64,000 bases of DNA from Hymenobacter fodinae (GTDB taxonomy: Bacteria; Bacteroidota; Bacteroidia; Cytophagales; Hymenobacteraceae), in contig NZ_SRLA01000002.1 of the NCBI RefSeq assembly GCF_004745825.1, forward strand, positions 248,001-312,000, given 5' to 3'. Within the stretch, counting starts at the first letter, position 1. Each line of letters opens with the position of its first letter. The translations under genes and the position numbers were made by a program. The notes beneath the pieces are model-generated. The model was given only the letters and a program-made list of their open reading frames with translations, had not been told where the DNA came from and ran no database searches. This document shows, in pieces, positions 48,387 to 56,905 of the stretch.

Positions 48387-49274
48387 ATGAACGTCACCAT
48401 CGATAAAAATTCTGGCTACTGTTTCGGCGTTGAGTTTGCCATTCAGATGGCCGAAGACGAACTGGCCCACGACGATACCTTGTATTGCCTCGGCGATATT
48501 GTGCACAACCGCATGGAGGTAGAGCGCCTGCACGCGCTAGGCCTACGTATCATCGATCGGGAACAGCTGGAGGAATTGCACGACGCCAAAGTCCTGATAC
48601 GGGCCCACGGCGAACCGCCGGAGACGTATGCCTTGGCCCTGCGCAATAACATTGAGCTCATTGACGCCTCGTGCCCAGTGGTGCTGAAGCTCCAAAACCG
48701 CGTAAAGCATGCCTTTGATGCCACCACGCGCCAGAATGGCCAGGTAGTGATTTACGGGCAGCCCGGCCACGCCGAGGTTATTGGCCTCACTGGCCAAACA
48801 CGCAATCAGGCCTTGATTGTGATGACGGAAGCCGACCTGGATCAGATCGACTTTGCCCGCCCGGTTACTTTGTTCAGCCAAACCACTAAGAGCACCGCTG
48901 GCTTCTACCACATGAAGCAAGTGATAGAGGAGCGTATTGCCGCGGCCGGAGGCTCTCTAGAGTCGTTTGATGCCAACGATAGCATCTGCCGGCAGGTAAG
49001 CAACCGCGAGCCAGCCTTGGCCAAGTTCGCCGTGCAGCACGACGTTATTGTTTTCGTGAGCGGGCGCAAAAGCTCCAACGGGAAAGCCCTTTTCTCGGTG
49101 GTAAACAAAACCAACCCACGCAGCTACTTCGTGGAAAACGAGCAAGAGCTGCAGGATGAGTGGTTTCAGGGCATGGAGTCAGTAGGTATTTGTGGCGCCA
49201 CCAGTACCCCTATGTGGCTAATGCAGCGCGTGAAAGACCGCATTGAGGAAATAACCGAAATGAAGCTGGCCTAG
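48387..49274 (+). CDS. ispH: 4-hydroxy-3-methylbut-2-enyl diphosphate reductase
   Basis: The 295-residue protein is the last enzyme of the non-mevalonate isoprenoid pathway, an iron-sulfur reductase. Start M-N-V-T-I-D-K-N-S-G-Y-C-F-G-V at 48387. The cluster Cys occur in G-Y-C-F-G-V, D-A-S-C-P-V-V and G-I-C-G-A-T-S-T-P. Other motifs: R-A-H-G, S-Q-T-T-K-S and H-x-E-V-I-G-L. Length is normal. It ends at a strong terminator. Confidence 0.95.
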   Translation: MNVTIDKNSGYCFGVEFAIQMAEDELAHDDTLYCLGDIVHNRMEVERLHALGLRIIDREQLEELHDAKVLIRAHGEPPETYALALRNNIELIDASCPVVLKLQNRVKHAFDATTRQNGQVVIYGQPGHAEVIGLTGQTRNQALIVMTEADLDQIDFARPVTLFSQTTKSTAGFYHMKQVIEERIAAAGGSLESFDANDSICRQVSNREPALAKFAVQHDVIVFVSGRKSSNGKALFSVVNKTNPRSYFVENEQELQDEWFQGMESVGICGATSTPMWLMQRVKDRIEEITEMKLA

Positions 49275-49297
49275 TAGCGCTGCAGTCAGCTACCCTA

Positions 49298-49338
49298 GAG
49301 CAGCGGCTCATCCGGAAAATCTGGGTGGGCCGCTGCTC
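49298..49338 (+). terminator. Terminator of ispH
   Basis: Ten-base GC-rich arms (GAGCAGCGGC at 49298-49307 and its complement at 49329-49338), followed by TTTT on the plus strand. Confidence 0.75.
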
Positions 49339-49395
49339 TTTTAAGCCAGCCGGGGTAACTTGCGGTGCTCGGCTCACGCCCGCTGCGTAAGCCCT

Positions 49396-49403
49396 TAGCT
49401 TTG
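49396..49403 (+). promoter_or_regulatory. TAGCTTTG -7 box, near-leaderless
   Basis: Matches TAnnTTTG and ends 3 bases before the ATG at 49407. As at 28893, transcription would begin at about the start codon. No well-placed TTG. Confidence 0.45.
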
Positions 49404-49406
49404 CTC

Positions 49407-49961
49407 ATGAGTCGTCTGTTCAACTACTTTCTTAACGGGTTTTTGGTGGTGGCGCCGGTAGGCCTCACGCTCTACATTCTGTATGCCCTGCTGCGCTGGC
49501 TCAACGACCTGTTCGCGGGGTTGAGCTTTGATGTACCTGGCCTAGGCCTAGTAGTAGCCATCGTGCTGATTACGCTGGTAGGGTTCGTGGCAAAGTCTTT
49601 CCTGGTGCGGCCCTTCCTGATTATTATGGAGCGGCTGCTGCACCGTACGCCACTGGTCAGCATCATCTACTCCAGCCTGAAAGACCTGTTTGATGCCTTT
49701 GTGGGCGACAATCAGAAGTTCAACCGCCCCGTATTGGTGCGCATGAGCGCAACGGAGCAAACCTTTAAAATGGGCTTTGTGACCCAGGCCACCATGGCGG
49801 CTATTCACCGCGAAGACCTACTGGCCGTGTACTTTCCGCACTCCTATAACTTCTCCGGCGAGCTGGTGCTGGTGCCGCCCACTCACGTGACGTATCTCGA
49901 CTTGCCCAGCAGTGAAGTTATGAAGTTCATTGTGTCGGGCGGCGTGTCGCGCCTAACCTAG
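49407..49961 (+). CDS. DUF502 inner-membrane protein
   Basis: The 184-residue protein has two membrane segments (about residues 8-28 and 45-68), then a soluble domain. Family landmarks: F-L-V-V-A-P-V-G-L-T at the first helix, the P-L-V-S-I-I-Y-S-S-L-K-D segment, and late P-H-S-Y-N-F-S-G-E-L-V-L-V-P-P-T-H-V-T. DUF502 has no settled biochemical function. The start at 49407 gives the family-typical short N-terminus; an upstream in-frame ATG would run through the promoter box. Confidence 0.85.
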   Translation: MSRLFNYFLNGFLVVAPVGLTLYILYALLRWLNDLFAGLSFDVPGLGLVVAIVLITLVGFVAKSFLVRPFLIIMERLLHRTPLVSIIYSSLKDLFDAFVGDNQKFNRPVLVRMSATEQTFKMGFVTQATMAAIHREDLLAVYFPHSYNFSGELVLVPPTHVTYLDLPSSEVMKFIVSGGVSRLT

Positions 49962-50095
49962 CTAGGCCAGTGTAAACCGTGCTTTTGGGTAACAAGGAGA
50001 GAGCTGAAGAGTGGCCTAGAAGCTCTTCTGTTGGTTCTTGTTAGCCGGTGTCACGTGAGTTTTGCGGGCACTTACCGCGTGGCTAAGGTGTTTGT

Positions 50096-50899
50096 TTGGT
50101 ATTGAAAACGCACCTCAATTATCGTAAATACGGCACCGGCCCCAAGGTAGTGTTGGCCTTCCACGGGTACGGGCAAAGTGAAGGACACTGGCGGGGCTTG
50201 ATTCAACTCCTGGGCCCCGAGGTAACGGTATACGCCTTCGATCTGTTTTACCACGGCGGCAGCCGTTTGGCCAAGCAAGATTCGCCGCTTACCAAACTGC
50301 GGTTAGCGGAGTTGCTGCAAACGTTCCTGACGGAACAAGGCATTGAGAACTTTAGCTTGCTGGCCTTTAGCATGGGCGCCAAGTTTGCTTTAACGGCCGC
50401 CGAGCACTTTCCGGAGCGAGTAAAAGGCATGTGGCTGATTGCCCCGGATGGCATTGGTTCTCAACTGTGGTATACGCTAGCTACCCGACCGCCATGGATG
50501 CGGGGCTTGCTGGGCCGGGCCGTACTGCGCCCGCAGCGGCTGTTACGCTTCCTGAATACCCTGCGGCAGCGCCGCCTGCTCGATCCTAACCTCGTGCACT
50601 TTGCCCAGTGGCAGCTCGATAGTCGGGAAAAGCGCCTGCGCATCTACCGCAGCTGGACGGCCTTTCGGGGCCTCACGTTTGATTTGAAGCGCCTAGCTCG
50701 CGTGCTCAACCAACACGCGGTACCGGTTACGTTTTTTCTGGGCCGCCACGACCGGGTGATACCACCTGCGGGCATTCAGCAATTTGCTGCTCTATTGCCG
50801 CAGGCTGATACTATTTTGCTCGATACCGGGCACGCGGGCCTTATTTATGACGTGACAGCCTACCTGCGCCAGCATCCTGCCAGTCGGCGCAATTTATAG
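50096..50899 (+). CDS. Alpha/beta hydrolase
   Basis: The protein has about 267 residues from a TTG at 50096 or 265 from a second TTG at 50102; no ATG is available. Seen: oxyanion strand V-V-L-A-F-H-G-Y-G-Q-S, nucleophile elbow L-L-A-F-S-M-G-A-K (Ser in the S-M-G context), late D-R-V-I-P-P-A-G and catalytic His in D-T-G-H-A-G. The lid region is basic. Substrate unknown; the fold resembles MhpC/pimeloyl-ester-hydrolase types. Confidence 0.85.
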   Translation: MVLKTHLNYRKYGTGPKVVLAFHGYGQSEGHWRGLIQLLGPEVTVYAFDLFYHGGSRLAKQDSPLTKLRLAELLQTFLTEQGIENFSLLAFSMGAKFALTAAEHFPERVKGMWLIAPDGIGSQLWYTLATRPPWMRGLLGRAVLRPQRLLRFLNTLRQRRLLDPNLVHFAQWQLDSREKRLRIYRSWTAFRGLTFDLKRLARVLNQHAVPVTFFLGRHDRVIPPAGIQQFAALLPQADTILLDTGHAGLIYDVTAYLRQHPASRRNL

Positions 50900-50910
50900 G
50901 CCTAGGGCCA

Positions 50911-51369
50911 TTATAGGTCGCTGGGTTTGTGTCGGAGCAGCCGATGGTCAACGGAATAGCGGCCGGGGCCTACAATCATGAAGAACAACATGAGGGCCAG
51001 TACGGCGGTAGATACCCACAACTCACTGTTGCCTAACGACAGGCCGTTCTGGGTGTTTACAATGAAAACAGCGCCAATCAGAATAGGAATTTGAATGAGC
51101 AGGGCGAAACGAGTCAGGAACCCGAACGCAATCATCAGGCCGCCGATGATGTGAAACGTGCTGAAGAAAAGAGACGCTTTTTTGAGATGTGCCAAGCTTT
51201 CCTGCTGACTCAGGAGGTAAAATACGTCGCTGGAATTATTCAGGAAGGAAACGCCCTTGATGAACAGGAACAGGCCTAGCAGAATGCGCAAGCCATCCAT
51301 CCAGACGGGGTTGCTGGCGCTGTTGCGGGATTTGCGTTCGGCCATTAGGTGCTGATTGGAGAGTTCCAT
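50911..51369 (-). CDS. DoxX family membrane protein
   Basis: The 152-residue protein has four membrane segments (about residues 25-43, 68-88, 90-108 and 116-135). Typical DoxX pattern: R-I-L-L-G-L-F-L-F-I-K-G-V, then H-I-I-G-G-L-M-I-A-F-G-F-L-T-R, then P-I-L-I-G-A-V-F. The function of most members is unknown; some associate with thiol or oxidative metabolism. Convergent with the hydrolase gene, 11 bases apart. Confidence 0.82.
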   Translation of the reverse strand: MELSNQHLMAERKSRNSASNPVWMDGLRILLGLFLFIKGVSFLNNSSDVFYLLSQQESLAHLKKASLFFSTFHIIGGLMIAFGFLTRFALLIQIPILIGAVFIVNTQNGLSLGNSELWVSTAVLALMLFFMIVGPGRYSVDHRLLRHKPSDL

Positions 51370-51457
51370 GGCGCTAGAAAGTAAGAGGGTGGAAAATGGG
51401 TGGTTTCTAAAGTTACCACTTTCTGGGTAAAGAAAGTAGTGAAAACGAGCCCATTAG

Positions 51458-52054
51458 TTACTGCAGCGTACGCTCATACAGAGCGAAGCTATCCTCGTCG
51501 AAGACCACAAATACGACTTCCTGAGGCTGGGCGTGCTGCTCCAAAAACTGCCGGACTTCCTGCACCGCAATGGTTGCCGCTGCGGCCTTGGGGTAGCCAT
51601 AAATGCCCGTGCTGATGCCAGGAAAAGCGATGCTGGCTATTCCGTGCTGTTCGGCTAGTTGTAGGCTATTGCGGTAGCAGTTGGCAAGCAGCTCTGGCTC
51701 GTGCTTGTGGCCGCCGTTCCACACGGGCCCTACCGTATGAATCACGTAGCGCGCGGGCAAGCGGCCGGCGATAGTAAGCACGGCTTTGCCGGTAGCTAGG
51801 CCACTCCCGTAGTGACTGGCGCGTAACTTCCGACATGCCTCCAGTATCTCGGGCCCCCCGGCCCGATGAATAGCCCCATCAACGCCTCCGCCACCCAGCA
51901 AACTAGAATTAGCCGCATTCACAATGGCCTCGGTATCGATGCGGGTAATGTCGCCGCGGTACAGCAGAATGCGGCCGAAGGAGCGTGCCTGGTTGCGCCA
52001 GGCAGTAGTGGGGGAGGGAGTAGGCATAGGGGGCAGATGAGGGTGCGTAGCCAT
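51458..52054 (-). CDS. Macrodomain protein (ADP-ribose hydrolase type)
   Basis: The 198-residue protein matches YmdB-type macrodomains, which remove O-acetyl or ADP-ribosyl groups. Seen: [30 protein letters not shown], with the catalytic loop, then [10 protein letters not shown] and [15 protein letters not shown] Pro-rich N-terminal extension of about 15 residues precedes the fold, so an ATG at about residue 10 could be the true start. In antitoxin contexts such enzymes reverse ADP-ribosylation; here no toxin is adjacent. Confidence 0.9.
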   Translation of the reverse strand: MATHPHLPPMPTPSPTTAWRNQARSFGRILLYRGDITRIDTEAIVNAANSSLLGGGGVDGAIHRAGGPEILEACRKLRASHYGSGLATGKAVLTIAGRLPARYVIHTVGPVWNGGHKHEPELLANCYRNSLQLAEQHGIASIAFPGISTGIYGYPKAAAATIAVQEVRQFLEQHAQPQEVVFVVFDEDSFALYERTLQ

Positions 52055-52178
52055 ATACGACGGGACAATTAGCGTTGGTTAAGGTCGCGTTTCCACGGTT
52101 CAACCCTCTTTTTCTGCACTTCAGGCGCCAGTAATGCTGCTTGGTTACATATGAATTTTGGAATAAAGGCAGAAAGTA

Positions 52179-52186
52179 TAGGTTTG
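52179..52186 (+). promoter_or_regulatory. Promoter (TTG-N18-TAGGTTTG)
   Basis: TAGGTTTG at 52179-52186 with TTG at 52158-52160, an 18-base spacer, and ATG at 52215. A complete Bacteroidota-type promoter for the 2TM-domain gene. Confidence 0.6.
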
Positions 52187-52214
52187 AGTATTCAACCACT
52201 ACAACTTCTCTGTC

Positions 52215-52499
52215 ATGGAAACTCCTGCCCGCGACCCTCAGCTCTGGCGTATGGCCAAACAGCGCGCTAAGTTCAAGTCTCATTTATTCACGTACGTGGC
52301 CGTAAACGCCCTGCTGTGGGTAATATGGGCCCTGACAGATCGGGACACCAACGGTATTCCCTGGCCTATCTGGTCGACGGTGTTCTGGGGAATCGGGGTG
52401 TTTTTGAATGGCATAGGCGTGTACGGAGGCTTCGACCGCTCGCAGCTTTCGGAGCGTGAGTACGAAAAGCTAGTGCGCCAACGCACCGACCGGCTGTAG
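52215..52499 (+). CDS. 2TM domain protein
   Basis: The 94-residue protein has two membrane segments (about residues 23-43 and 53-75) separated by a short D-R-D-T-N-G-I-P-W-P loop, with a charged N-terminus and C-terminus (Y-E-K-L-V-R-Q-R). This matches the 2TM domain, often found fused to histidine kinases and also as free small proteins in Bacteroidota. Function unknown. Confidence 0.85.
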   Translation: METPARDPQLWRMAKQRAKFKSHLFTYVAVNALLWVIWALTDRDTNGIPWPIWSTVFWGIGVFLNGIGVYGGFDRSQLSEREYEKLVRQRTDRL

Positions 52500-52618
52500 A
52501 AATTGGTAATACTCGAATGTAGGGCCCGCACCGTACAATAGGGGCGGGCTCTGGTGTGCCTGGGGCGTAAAACTCCAGGGTAGTGCAACCTTCCGGTGAA
52601 GGCAATAGTTGGGGTTGT

Positions 52619-53746
52619 ATGACGATAACGCGCCGTTTCTTTCTGTTGCTGCTGGCTCCGCTGGCCCTTACCGCCGTGGCTTTAACGCCTGCTCCGCCCG
52701 CCGCCGATGCAAACCTGAGCAAGATCAAGCTGCCGGCTGGCTTCACGATTAGCTACTTCGCTCAAAACGTGAAAAGCGCCCGAGAGCTAGCCGTTGGCCC
52801 CGATGGCACGGTGTACGTAGGCACCAAAGATGATAAAGTGTACGCTCTGCCCGACCGCAACAAAGACGGACGGGCCGATGAAGTAGTAACCATTGCTACG
52901 GGTCTGAACTCGCCTAATGGCGTGGCCGTGCGCAATGGCGCGCTGTACGTAGCCGAAATCAACCGCATCCTGCGCTACGACAATATTGCCCAACGCCTGA
53001 AGCAGAAGCCTAAGCCGGCGGTGGTGTATGATAAGCTGCCTAATAAAGACTGGCACGGCTACCGCTACATTGCCTTCGGGCCCGACGGGAAGCTCTACGT
53101 ACCAGTAGGGGCACCCTGCAACAGCTGCCCGCCCGAAGAGCCCATTTACGCTACCATCAACCGCCTTAACCCCGATGGTACTGGCCTAGAGACCTTTGCT
53201 TATGGGGTGCGCAACACGGTGGGCTTCGATTGGAGCCCTCAGGACAAGGCGCTCTGGTTTACCGATAATGGCCGCGACATGCTCGGCGACAACCTGCCTG
53301 CCGATGAGCTTAACCGGGCCGCCAAGCCGGGGCTGCACTTTGGCTTTCCTTACTTCTTTGCCGGCGACGTGCAGGACCCCGAATTGGGCAAGGGCAAATC
53401 GGCGGCTACGTATGTGAAGCCGGCCCGCAAGCTGGGACCACACGTAGCCGCACTGGGCATGAAGTTTTACACAGGGAAGAAGTTTCCGGCCCAATACCGC
53501 AACCAGATTTTCATTCCTGAGCACGGCTCCTGGAACCGAACCAATAAGCTAGGCTACCGCATCACGCTGGTGCGGCTGGACGCCACCGGGAAACAAGCCC
53601 AGAGCTATGAGACTTTCGCCGAAGGCTGGCTGCAGGGCCAACAAGCCTGGGGCCGCCCCGTGTGCCTGCTGGTACTGCCCGATGGCTCCCTGCTTGTTTC
53701 CGATGACCAGAACGACGCCGTGTACCGCATCAGCTACAAGGGCTAG
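52619..53746 (+). CDS. PQQ-dependent sugar dehydrogenase-like beta-propeller (sorbosone dehydrogenase family)
   Basis: The protein has 375 residues from the ATG at 52619, giving a signal peptide (R-R-F-F-L-L-L-L-A-P-L-A-L). The mature part shows repeated propeller blades: S-A-R-E-L-A-V-G-P-D-G-T-V-Y-V-G, N-G-V-A-V-R-N-G-A-L-Y, H-G-Y-R-Y-I-A-F-G-P-D-G-K-L-Y, N-R-L-N-P-D-G-T-G-L-E-T-F-A-Y-G-V-R-N-T-V-G-F, and a late F-I-P-E-H-G-S-W-N-R. It is periplasmic, soluble quinoprotein-like; the actual substrate is not known. C-N-S-C in the middle is a feature of this subgroup. Confidence 0.85.
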   Translation: MTITRRFFLLLLAPLALTAVALTPAPPAADANLSKIKLPAGFTISYFAQNVKSARELAVGPDGTVYVGTKDDKVYALPDRNKDGRADEVVTIATGLNSPNGVAVRNGALYVAEINRILRYDNIAQRLKQKPKPAVVYDKLPNKDWHGYRYIAFGPDGKLYVPVGAPCNSCPPEEPIYATINRLNPDGTGLETFAYGVRNTVGFDWSPQDKALWFTDNGRDMLGDNLPADELNRAAKPGLHFGFPYFFAGDVQDPELGKGKSAATYVKPARKLGPHVAALGMKFYTGKKFPAQYRNQIFIPEHGSWNRTNKLGYRITLVRLDATGKQAQSYETFAEGWLQGQQAWGRPVCLLVLPDGSLLVSDDQNDAVYRISYKG

Positions 53747-53774
53747 TGGTAATTGAGTGAATGACTGAATGAGT

Positions 53775-53860
53775 GAAGTGGCCTAGCGGGGCGACACTAT
53801 CCGTTGAACGATTAGGTGTCGCCCCGCCTAGGCTATCTATGCGACCCGCTAGGCCACTTC
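53775..53860. repeat. Nested inverted repeats with GGCCTAG arms
   Basis: An outer 14-base pair (53775-53788 and 53847-53860), built on GAAGTGGCCTAGCG, encloses an inner 10-base pair (53788-53797 and 53816-53825). The structure is a long two-tier hairpin between the dehydrogenase and zinc-protease genes. No clear T-run. It could terminate or stabilise the upstream transcript. Confidence 0.6.
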
Positions 53861-53925
53861 GCTTAATCACTTATTCACCATTCCGTCACTTCACAATTTC
53901 ACCTTTTCCCCCTTACTTGCCGCTC

Positions 53926-54390
53926 ATGAAAAAGCAACGTGAGCCAAAGCGGCTGGTAGGACGGCGGGAACTGGTTGATTTTCCGGCTTTTCAGTTGTGG
54001 GGGGTAGAGGCCAAGGTAGATACTGGTGCCTACACTGGAGCCATTCACTGCTCCAATATCCATGTTGAAACCCGGCCCGACGGGCAGCGCCACTTGCATG
54101 TGCGGCTGCTCGATGCTTCCCATCCGGACTTTGATGGCAAGCCCATGACGTTTGCCGATTTCTCGTTGCGCGACATCCGGAGCTCCAACGGGGAAATCCA
54201 GAAACGGTACGTAATTCGGGCGGCTATCCGGCTGTTTGGGCAAGACTTCGACACGGAGTTTTCCCTCTCCGACCGCTCCGATATGAAGTATCCGGTGCTG
54301 ATTGGCCGGGTGTTACTGCGTCAGGCCCGGTTGGTAGTAGATGTGGCCCGGCTCAATCAGTCATACAAAAGTCAAATAGCTGCCGGCTAG
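53926..54390 (+). CDS. RimK-associated ATP-dependent zinc protease family protein
   Basis: The protein has 154 residues from the ATG at 53926; upstream in-frame starts would run through the hairpin. It matches the aspartyl-protease-fold family (COG4067) found beside rim[26 protein letters not shown] (the catalytic D-T-G-A motif), [11 protein letters not shown] and [17 protein letters not shown]. The family name promises zinc and ATP dependence that is not obvious from sequence; a retropepsin-like peptidase is more likely. rimK follows. Confidence 0.85.
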   Translation: MKKQREPKRLVGRRELVDFPAFQLWGVEAKVDTGAYTGAIHCSNIHVETRPDGQRHLHVRLLDASHPDFDGKPMTFADFSLRDIRSSNGEIQKRYVIRAAIRLFGQDFDTEFSLSDRSDMKYPVLIGRVLLRQARLVVDVARLNQSYKSQIAAG

Positions 54391-54416
54391 ACGCCGTGCC
54401 GCTAGCGGGCAGCCCA

Positions 54417-54424
54417 TATCTTTG
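54417..54424 (+). promoter_or_regulatory. TATCTTTG -7 box of rimK
   Basis: Matches TAnnTTTG, 43 bases upstream of the rimK ATG and 26 bases past the previous stop. No TTG at the usual distance. Confidence 0.5.
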
Positions 54425-54467
54425 CTGCGCGCTTCTGCTCTACTATCCTCCTCCAAGCATCTATCCA

Positions 54468-55412
54468 ATGAAACTGGCGATTCTCTCGCGTGAGCCGAAG
54501 CTATACTCGACAACGCGCCTCGTGGAAGCCGCTGAACAACGCGGCCACGAAGCAGTGGTGCTCGACCATTTGCACTGTAACCTGGTGCTGGAAAAAGGCC
54601 AGCCGGGCATCATATACGAAGGGCAGAAGCTCGAAGGCTTCGATGCCATAATTCCCCGTATTGGGGCTTCTGTAACGTTTTATGGCTGCGCCGTGGTGCG
54701 ACAGTTTGAAATGATGAAGGTGCGCACGGCTGTGGAAAGCCAGGCCATTGTGCGCAGCCGCGACAAGCTCCGCTCCATGCAAATTCTGGCCCGCGCCGGC
54801 GTAGGCATGCCCAAAACCGCCTTCACCAACTACTCCGATGAAGTGCCCGCCATGATTCAGCAGGTGGGCGGCGCGCCGGTCATCATCAAACTCCTGGAAG
54901 GCACCCAGGGCCTGGGTGTGGTACTGGCTGAGTCGGCGAAGGCAGCCCAGTCGGTAATTGAGGCATTCCACAATCTGAAAGCTCGCATTATTGTGCAGGA
55001 GTTTATTGCCGAGAGCAAGGGCGCCGACCTACGGGCCTTTGTGGTAAACGGCGAAGTAGTAGGTGCCATGAAGCGCCAGGGCAAGGAGGGCGAATTTCGC
55101 TCAAACCTGCACCGCGGCGGCTCGGGCACACTCGTGAAACTTTCCCGCGCCGAAAAAGCCGCCGCCCTGCTTGCTACCAAAGCGCTGGGCCTGGGCATTG
55201 CCGGCGTGGATATGCTGCAAAGCAAGCGCGGCCCGTTAGTGCTGGAGGTAAACTCCTCGCCTGGCCTAGAAGGCATTGAAAAAGCCACCGGCCTCAATAT
55301 TGCCGGCAAAATCATTGAGTACACTGAGCAGCTTTCTCAGAAGAAAAAGTCTAAAGCCAAGGCTGCGAAGTCAGCGGCCCCCGGCGCAATGCCAGATTCT
55401 CAGCCAGATTAA
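54468..55412 (+). CDS. rimK: RimK family ATP-grasp alpha-L-glutamate ligase
   Basis: The 314-residue ATP-grasp enzyme adds glutamate to a carboxylate; in E. coli the target is the C-terminus of ribosomal protein S6. Start [10 protein letters not shown] is family typical. Seen: [57 protein letters not shown], and [13 protein letters not shown] Lys/Ala-rich C-terminal tail of about 20 residues is extra. It lies between the zinc-protease-like gene and an aspartoacylase-like gene. Confidence 0.92.
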   Translation: MKLAILSREPKLYSTTRLVEAAEQRGHEAVVLDHLHCNLVLEKGQPGIIYEGQKLEGFDAIIPRIGASVTFYGCAVVRQFEMMKVRTAVESQAIVRSRDKLRSMQILARAGVGMPKTAFTNYSDEVPAMIQQVGGAPVIIKLLEGTQGLGVVLAESAKAAQSVIEAFHNLKARIIVQEFIAESKGADLRAFVVNGEVVGAMKRQGKEGEFRSNLHRGGSGTLVKLSRAEKAAALLATKALGLGIAGVDMLQSKRGPLVLEVNSSPGLEGIEKATGLNIAGKIIEYTEQLSQKKKSKAKAAKSAAPGAMPDSQPD

Positions 55413-55458
55413 TCATTCGGCTAGGCCTGTAGCGTTACGTGTTTTCTCATTGCTATAG

Positions 55459-55561
55459 CCCGTTATTCTGAGCCCGCGAGAGGGTTTCGCATTTTCACCT
55501 CAGTAGTTTGTTAATGCTGATATAAGTTGAAGCGAAACTTGATCAAGCTCAGAATAGCGGG
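55459..55561. repeat. REP/MITE-like large imperfect hairpin
   Basis: Outer arms CCCGTTATTCTGAGC (55459-55473) and its near-complement (55547-55561), with one mismatch, enclose a 73-base stretch with further partial pairing (GTTTCGC-type words against GCGAAAC). It lies in the 317-base gap between rimK and the aspartoacylase-like gene. The shape resembles a non-autonomous mobile repeat of about 100 bases. Confidence 0.65.
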
Positions 55562-55729
55562 CGTTTAGTTGAGCAGTAAGGGAGTGAGGAGCCTTGTCTG
55601 CCATGTGCAACACGCTAGGCCTATATTCGGTTGGAACGATAATTGACGCTAAAGTCGCTGTTTCTGAACCGTTCGGCTTCTTTACCGCAGCCAGTTCGAA
55701 CCGCGTTGCCCACCTAGTCCCTGCCTGCC

Positions 55730-56791
55730 TTGCTTACCAACTCCGCCGTTCCACCAGCTGATTTATGGTTAAATGATTTGCTCATCAAGCCAGGAGAACG
55801 GGTGCTTACGCGGCTGGTCATCTCGCGCCTGCCTTCGGGAACCGTCATTGATATTCCGGTACACGTGTTTCGTTCCACGAAGCCAGGACCGACGGTGCTG
55901 CTGATGGCGGGCATGCACGGCGACGAGGTGAACGGTATCGAAACCATTCGGCGCATGATTCGGCGCGACCTGCTGCGGCCCCTGTGCGGTACCATCATTG
56001 CCATTCCCATTCTCAATATCTACGGTTTCCTGAACTTCTCCCGGGAGGTGCCCGATGGCAAAGATGTGAACCGCTCGTTTCCGGGAAATCCGCGGGGCTC
56101 CTTGGCCAGCCGGGTTGCCCACCGCTTCATGCGCGAAATCATGCCGCTGATTGATTATGGCATTGATTTTCATACGGGCGGCGCGGCCCGGGCCAACATG
56201 CCGCAGGTACGCTGCCTGCTGCACCAAGATGAAGAAACCGACGCCTTGGCGGCCGCATTTGCGGCTCCGTTTACGCTGCACGCCCCCTTGCGCCCCGGTT
56301 CCCTTCGCGAAACCGCCATGCAGGAGGGGCGCCGCATTATTGTGTATGAAACGGGAGAGTCGTTGCGGCTAGATGAGCCTGGCATTGACTTGGCCATTGC
56401 CGGCACGTTTCGGGTGCTCCGCCACCTAGGCATGGCCGAAAGCGCCCCGCCCGCCGCTACCGCCAGCGTAGTGTGTATGCGCTCTACGTGGCTGCGGGCC
56501 CGCTACGCCGGCCTTTTCCGCAGCGACGTGCACCTGGGCGACTATATTGAGAAAGGGCAGGTGTACGGCTCAGTGGCCGACCCCTACGGCGAAAACTCCG
56601 TGCGGCTAGAGTCGCCGGTGGCAGGCTATATTATTGGCCTCAATCACATGCCCGTCGTGAATCAGGGGGATGCCCTGGTGCACGTAGGGCGCACTGATTT
56701 AGCGCCGAGTCGGGTAGATCTGGCCGTGCCCTATGAGGAAAAGCCCATGAAGCCGCTGGAGGTAGAGGACACGGACGACGAGGAAGTCTAA
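55730..56791 (+). CDS. Succinylglutamate desuccinylase/aspartoacylase family protein
   Basis: The 353-residue zinc carboxypeptidase-fold protein starts at TTG 55730; no better ATG exists. Seen: the zinc motif G-M-H-G-D-E-V-N-G, N-R-S-F-P-G near residue 110, I-D-Y-G-I-D-F-H-T-G-G, and the late V-A-G-Y-I-I-G-L-N-H-M-P-V-V-N-Q-G-D beta domain. Members co-occur with rimK and the COG4067 protein, so it may trim an N-acyl or glutamyl group from the same target. An acidic tail closes the protein. Confidence 0.85.
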   Translation: MLTNSAVPPADLWLNDLLIKPGERVLTRLVISRLPSGTVIDIPVHVFRSTKPGPTVLLMAGMHGDEVNGIETIRRMIRRDLLRPLCGTIIAIPILNIYGFLNFSREVPDGKDVNRSFPGNPRGSLASRVAHRFMREIMPLIDYGIDFHTGGAARANMPQVRCLLHQDEETDALAAAFAAPFTLHAPLRPGSLRETAMQEGRRIIVYETGESLRLDEPGIDLAIAGTFRVLRHLGMAESAPPAATASVVCMRSTWLRARYAGLFRSDVHLGDYIEKGQVYGSVADPYGENSVRLESPVAGYIIGLNHMPVVNQGDALVHVGRTDLAPSRVDLAVPYEEKPMKPLEVEDTDDEEV

Positions 56792-56905
56792 ACCTCCTAG
56801 TAGAGCCCTCAATGAAACGGTGGCCTAGTACAATCAGCGAGGCTTTTTTCGTTTCTTTGACCGCCGCTGTTCACTGAGCAGCTTTCTTTCTCTCTTATCT
56901 CTCGA

